From the NCBI RefSeq assembly GCF_024399335.1, contig NZ_CP075339.1, positions 3,540,183 through 3,604,182 on the forward strand: a stretch of DNA of 64,000 nucleotides, given 5' to 3'. How positions within the stretch are numbered: position 1 is the stretch's first letter; every line of letters starts with the position of its first letter. The notes below the pieces were generated by a model that saw nothing but the letters and a program-made list of their open reading frames with translations, searched no databases and had not been told where the DNA came from. This DNA is from Leucobacter aridicollis (lineage in GTDB: Bacteria; Actinomycetota; Actinomycetes; Actinomycetales; Microbacteriaceae). The translations under genes and the position numbers were made by a program. This document shows positions 63,564 to 64,000 of this stretch, in pieces.

Positions 63564-63583
63564 GATGACTCAGCGGCCAGAAA

Positions 63584-63721
63584 CTACGCGGAAAGCTTCG
63601 CGCGGCCCTTGCCACGGCGCGCAGTGATGATCGCACGGCCTGCACGGGTGCGCATGCGTGCACGGAAACCGTGGACCTTTGCGCGACGGCGGTTGTTGGG
63701 CTGGAAGGTACGCTTGCTCAT
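63584..63721 (-). CDS. rpmH: 50S ribosomal protein L34
   Basis: A 45-residue L34 read from the minus strand: [19 protein letters not shown], then [21 protein letters not shown] and a short end KLSA. Very basic, as usual. First gene of the rpmH-rnpA-yidD-yidC-jag-rsmG-parA-parB run; it marks the left side of the rpmH-dnaA intergenic region. Confidence 0.95.
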   Translation of the reverse strand: MSKRTFQPNNRRRAKVHGFRARMRTRAGRAIITARRGKGRAKLSA

Positions 63722-63896
63722 AGTTCAGGACTCCGTGACTTTATGGTATGAATCCCCAGGGTTACGACCCAGGGAAAGTCGGTTTTGGGCAAGCGAGAAA
63801 CGAGCTGCTGCCCATACAAGGTACTTACCTTACGCCCATATTCGTGACTCGTCAAAGTCTGGCATCTCGGAAGTTACTTACAGGCCAATCCTTGCC

Positions 63897-63959
63897 TGTG
63901 GATAATGTGCGGTTGAGCGCGTAGATTTCGCGCCAATGGGTACACTTAGCTGTGGATAA
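63897..63959 (-). promoter_or_regulatory. Two DnaA boxes in the rpmH-dnaA intergenic region
   Basis: Perfect DnaA boxes TGTGGATAA at 63897-63905 and 63951-63959, in the interval between rpmH and the presumed dnaA beyond the window. TACACT (63941-63946) could be a -10 for dnaA. A short palindrome AAGGTA-CT-TACCTT lies at 63818-63831. The main origin in actinobacteria is usually between dnaA and dnaN, to the right. Confidence 0.75.
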
Positions 63960-64000
63960 CCTCACCCCTGCCGTACCCGTGAATCACCAAGAAGAAGTAG

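Noticed and set aside
1..64000. CRISPR arrays, insertion sequences, prophage or integrase genes
   Set aside because: No regularly spaced repeats, transposase motifs or phage structural genes were found; the holin-like gene at 41897 belongs to a family common in chromosomes.

Overview
The window is about 64 kb of high-GC chromosome with dense, overlapping genes and no mobile element, tRNA, rRNA or CRISPR array that I could find. Gene content and order point to an actinobacterium, most likely of the family Microbacteriaceae (Leucobacter-like). The supporting signs are mycothiol genes (mshA, ino1, mshB), an actinobacterial DUF6049 protein, CCA-adding enzyme next to trxB-trxA, and the block parB-parA-rsmG-jag-yidC-yidD-rnpA-rpmH running up to DnaA boxes at the right edge. 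The replication origin and dnaA should lie just beyond position 64000. The species assignment is inference.

Layout: 1-375 is non-coding with four copies of a short repeat. 376-3532 holds a YbhB/PEBP protein, a GntR regulator, a MerR/TipA-type regulator and an SGNH esterase. 3590-7237 is a POT transporter, an amine-oxidase-like flavoprotein and a PuuR-like XRE-cupin regulator. 7302-11458 is a zinc ABC importer operon ending in its own Fur-family regulator (zur), with every gene overlapping the next and Zur-like dyads upstream. 11609-14942 is an unusual three-gene operon: a WXG100-like/alpha-beta-hydrolase protein followed by two paralogous lipoproteins. 15292-16234 holds two tandem 154-residue membrane-anchored paralogues, then an amidase. 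17704-22222 is a probable sugar-acid catabolic operon (NIPSNAP protein, SAF-domain dehydrogenase, KdgT-type permease, HpcH aldolase, GntR). 22401-25517 holds a TSUP exporter, a copper chaperone under a CsoR-like operator, a CDF metal exporter and an MBL hydrolase.

25571-33717 is oxidative metabolism: ETF beta, ETF alpha and a cytochrome-b-type membrane protein with three copies of a short N-terminal motif, then the propionate (methylcitrate) operon GntR-prpD-prpB-prpC. 33950-37152 is an OpuB/OpuC-type compatible-solute ABC importer. 37259-41801 is a short-chain dehydrogenase and the E2, E1-beta and E1-alpha genes of a branched-chain 2-oxoacid dehydrogenase. 41897-45910 holds a holin-like protein, purB, a siderophore-interacting flavoprotein and two small membrane proteins. 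45977-49614 is rpsF-ssb-rpsR-rplI and dnaB. 49758-53163 holds three mycothiol-pathway genes. 53171-63721 is the conserved left flank of oriC.

Most notable: rsmG (gidB) is broken by one extra TG unit in a TG-dinucleotide tract; a near-perfect parS lies inside prpD in addition to one over the rsmG start; two clusters of DnaA-box-like sequences lie upstream of purB and dnaB; the hydrolase/lipoprotein operon carries a terminator-like hairpin in its leader; and several genes start at an ATG 6-7 bases after a -10 hexamer, as expected for leaderless transcripts.
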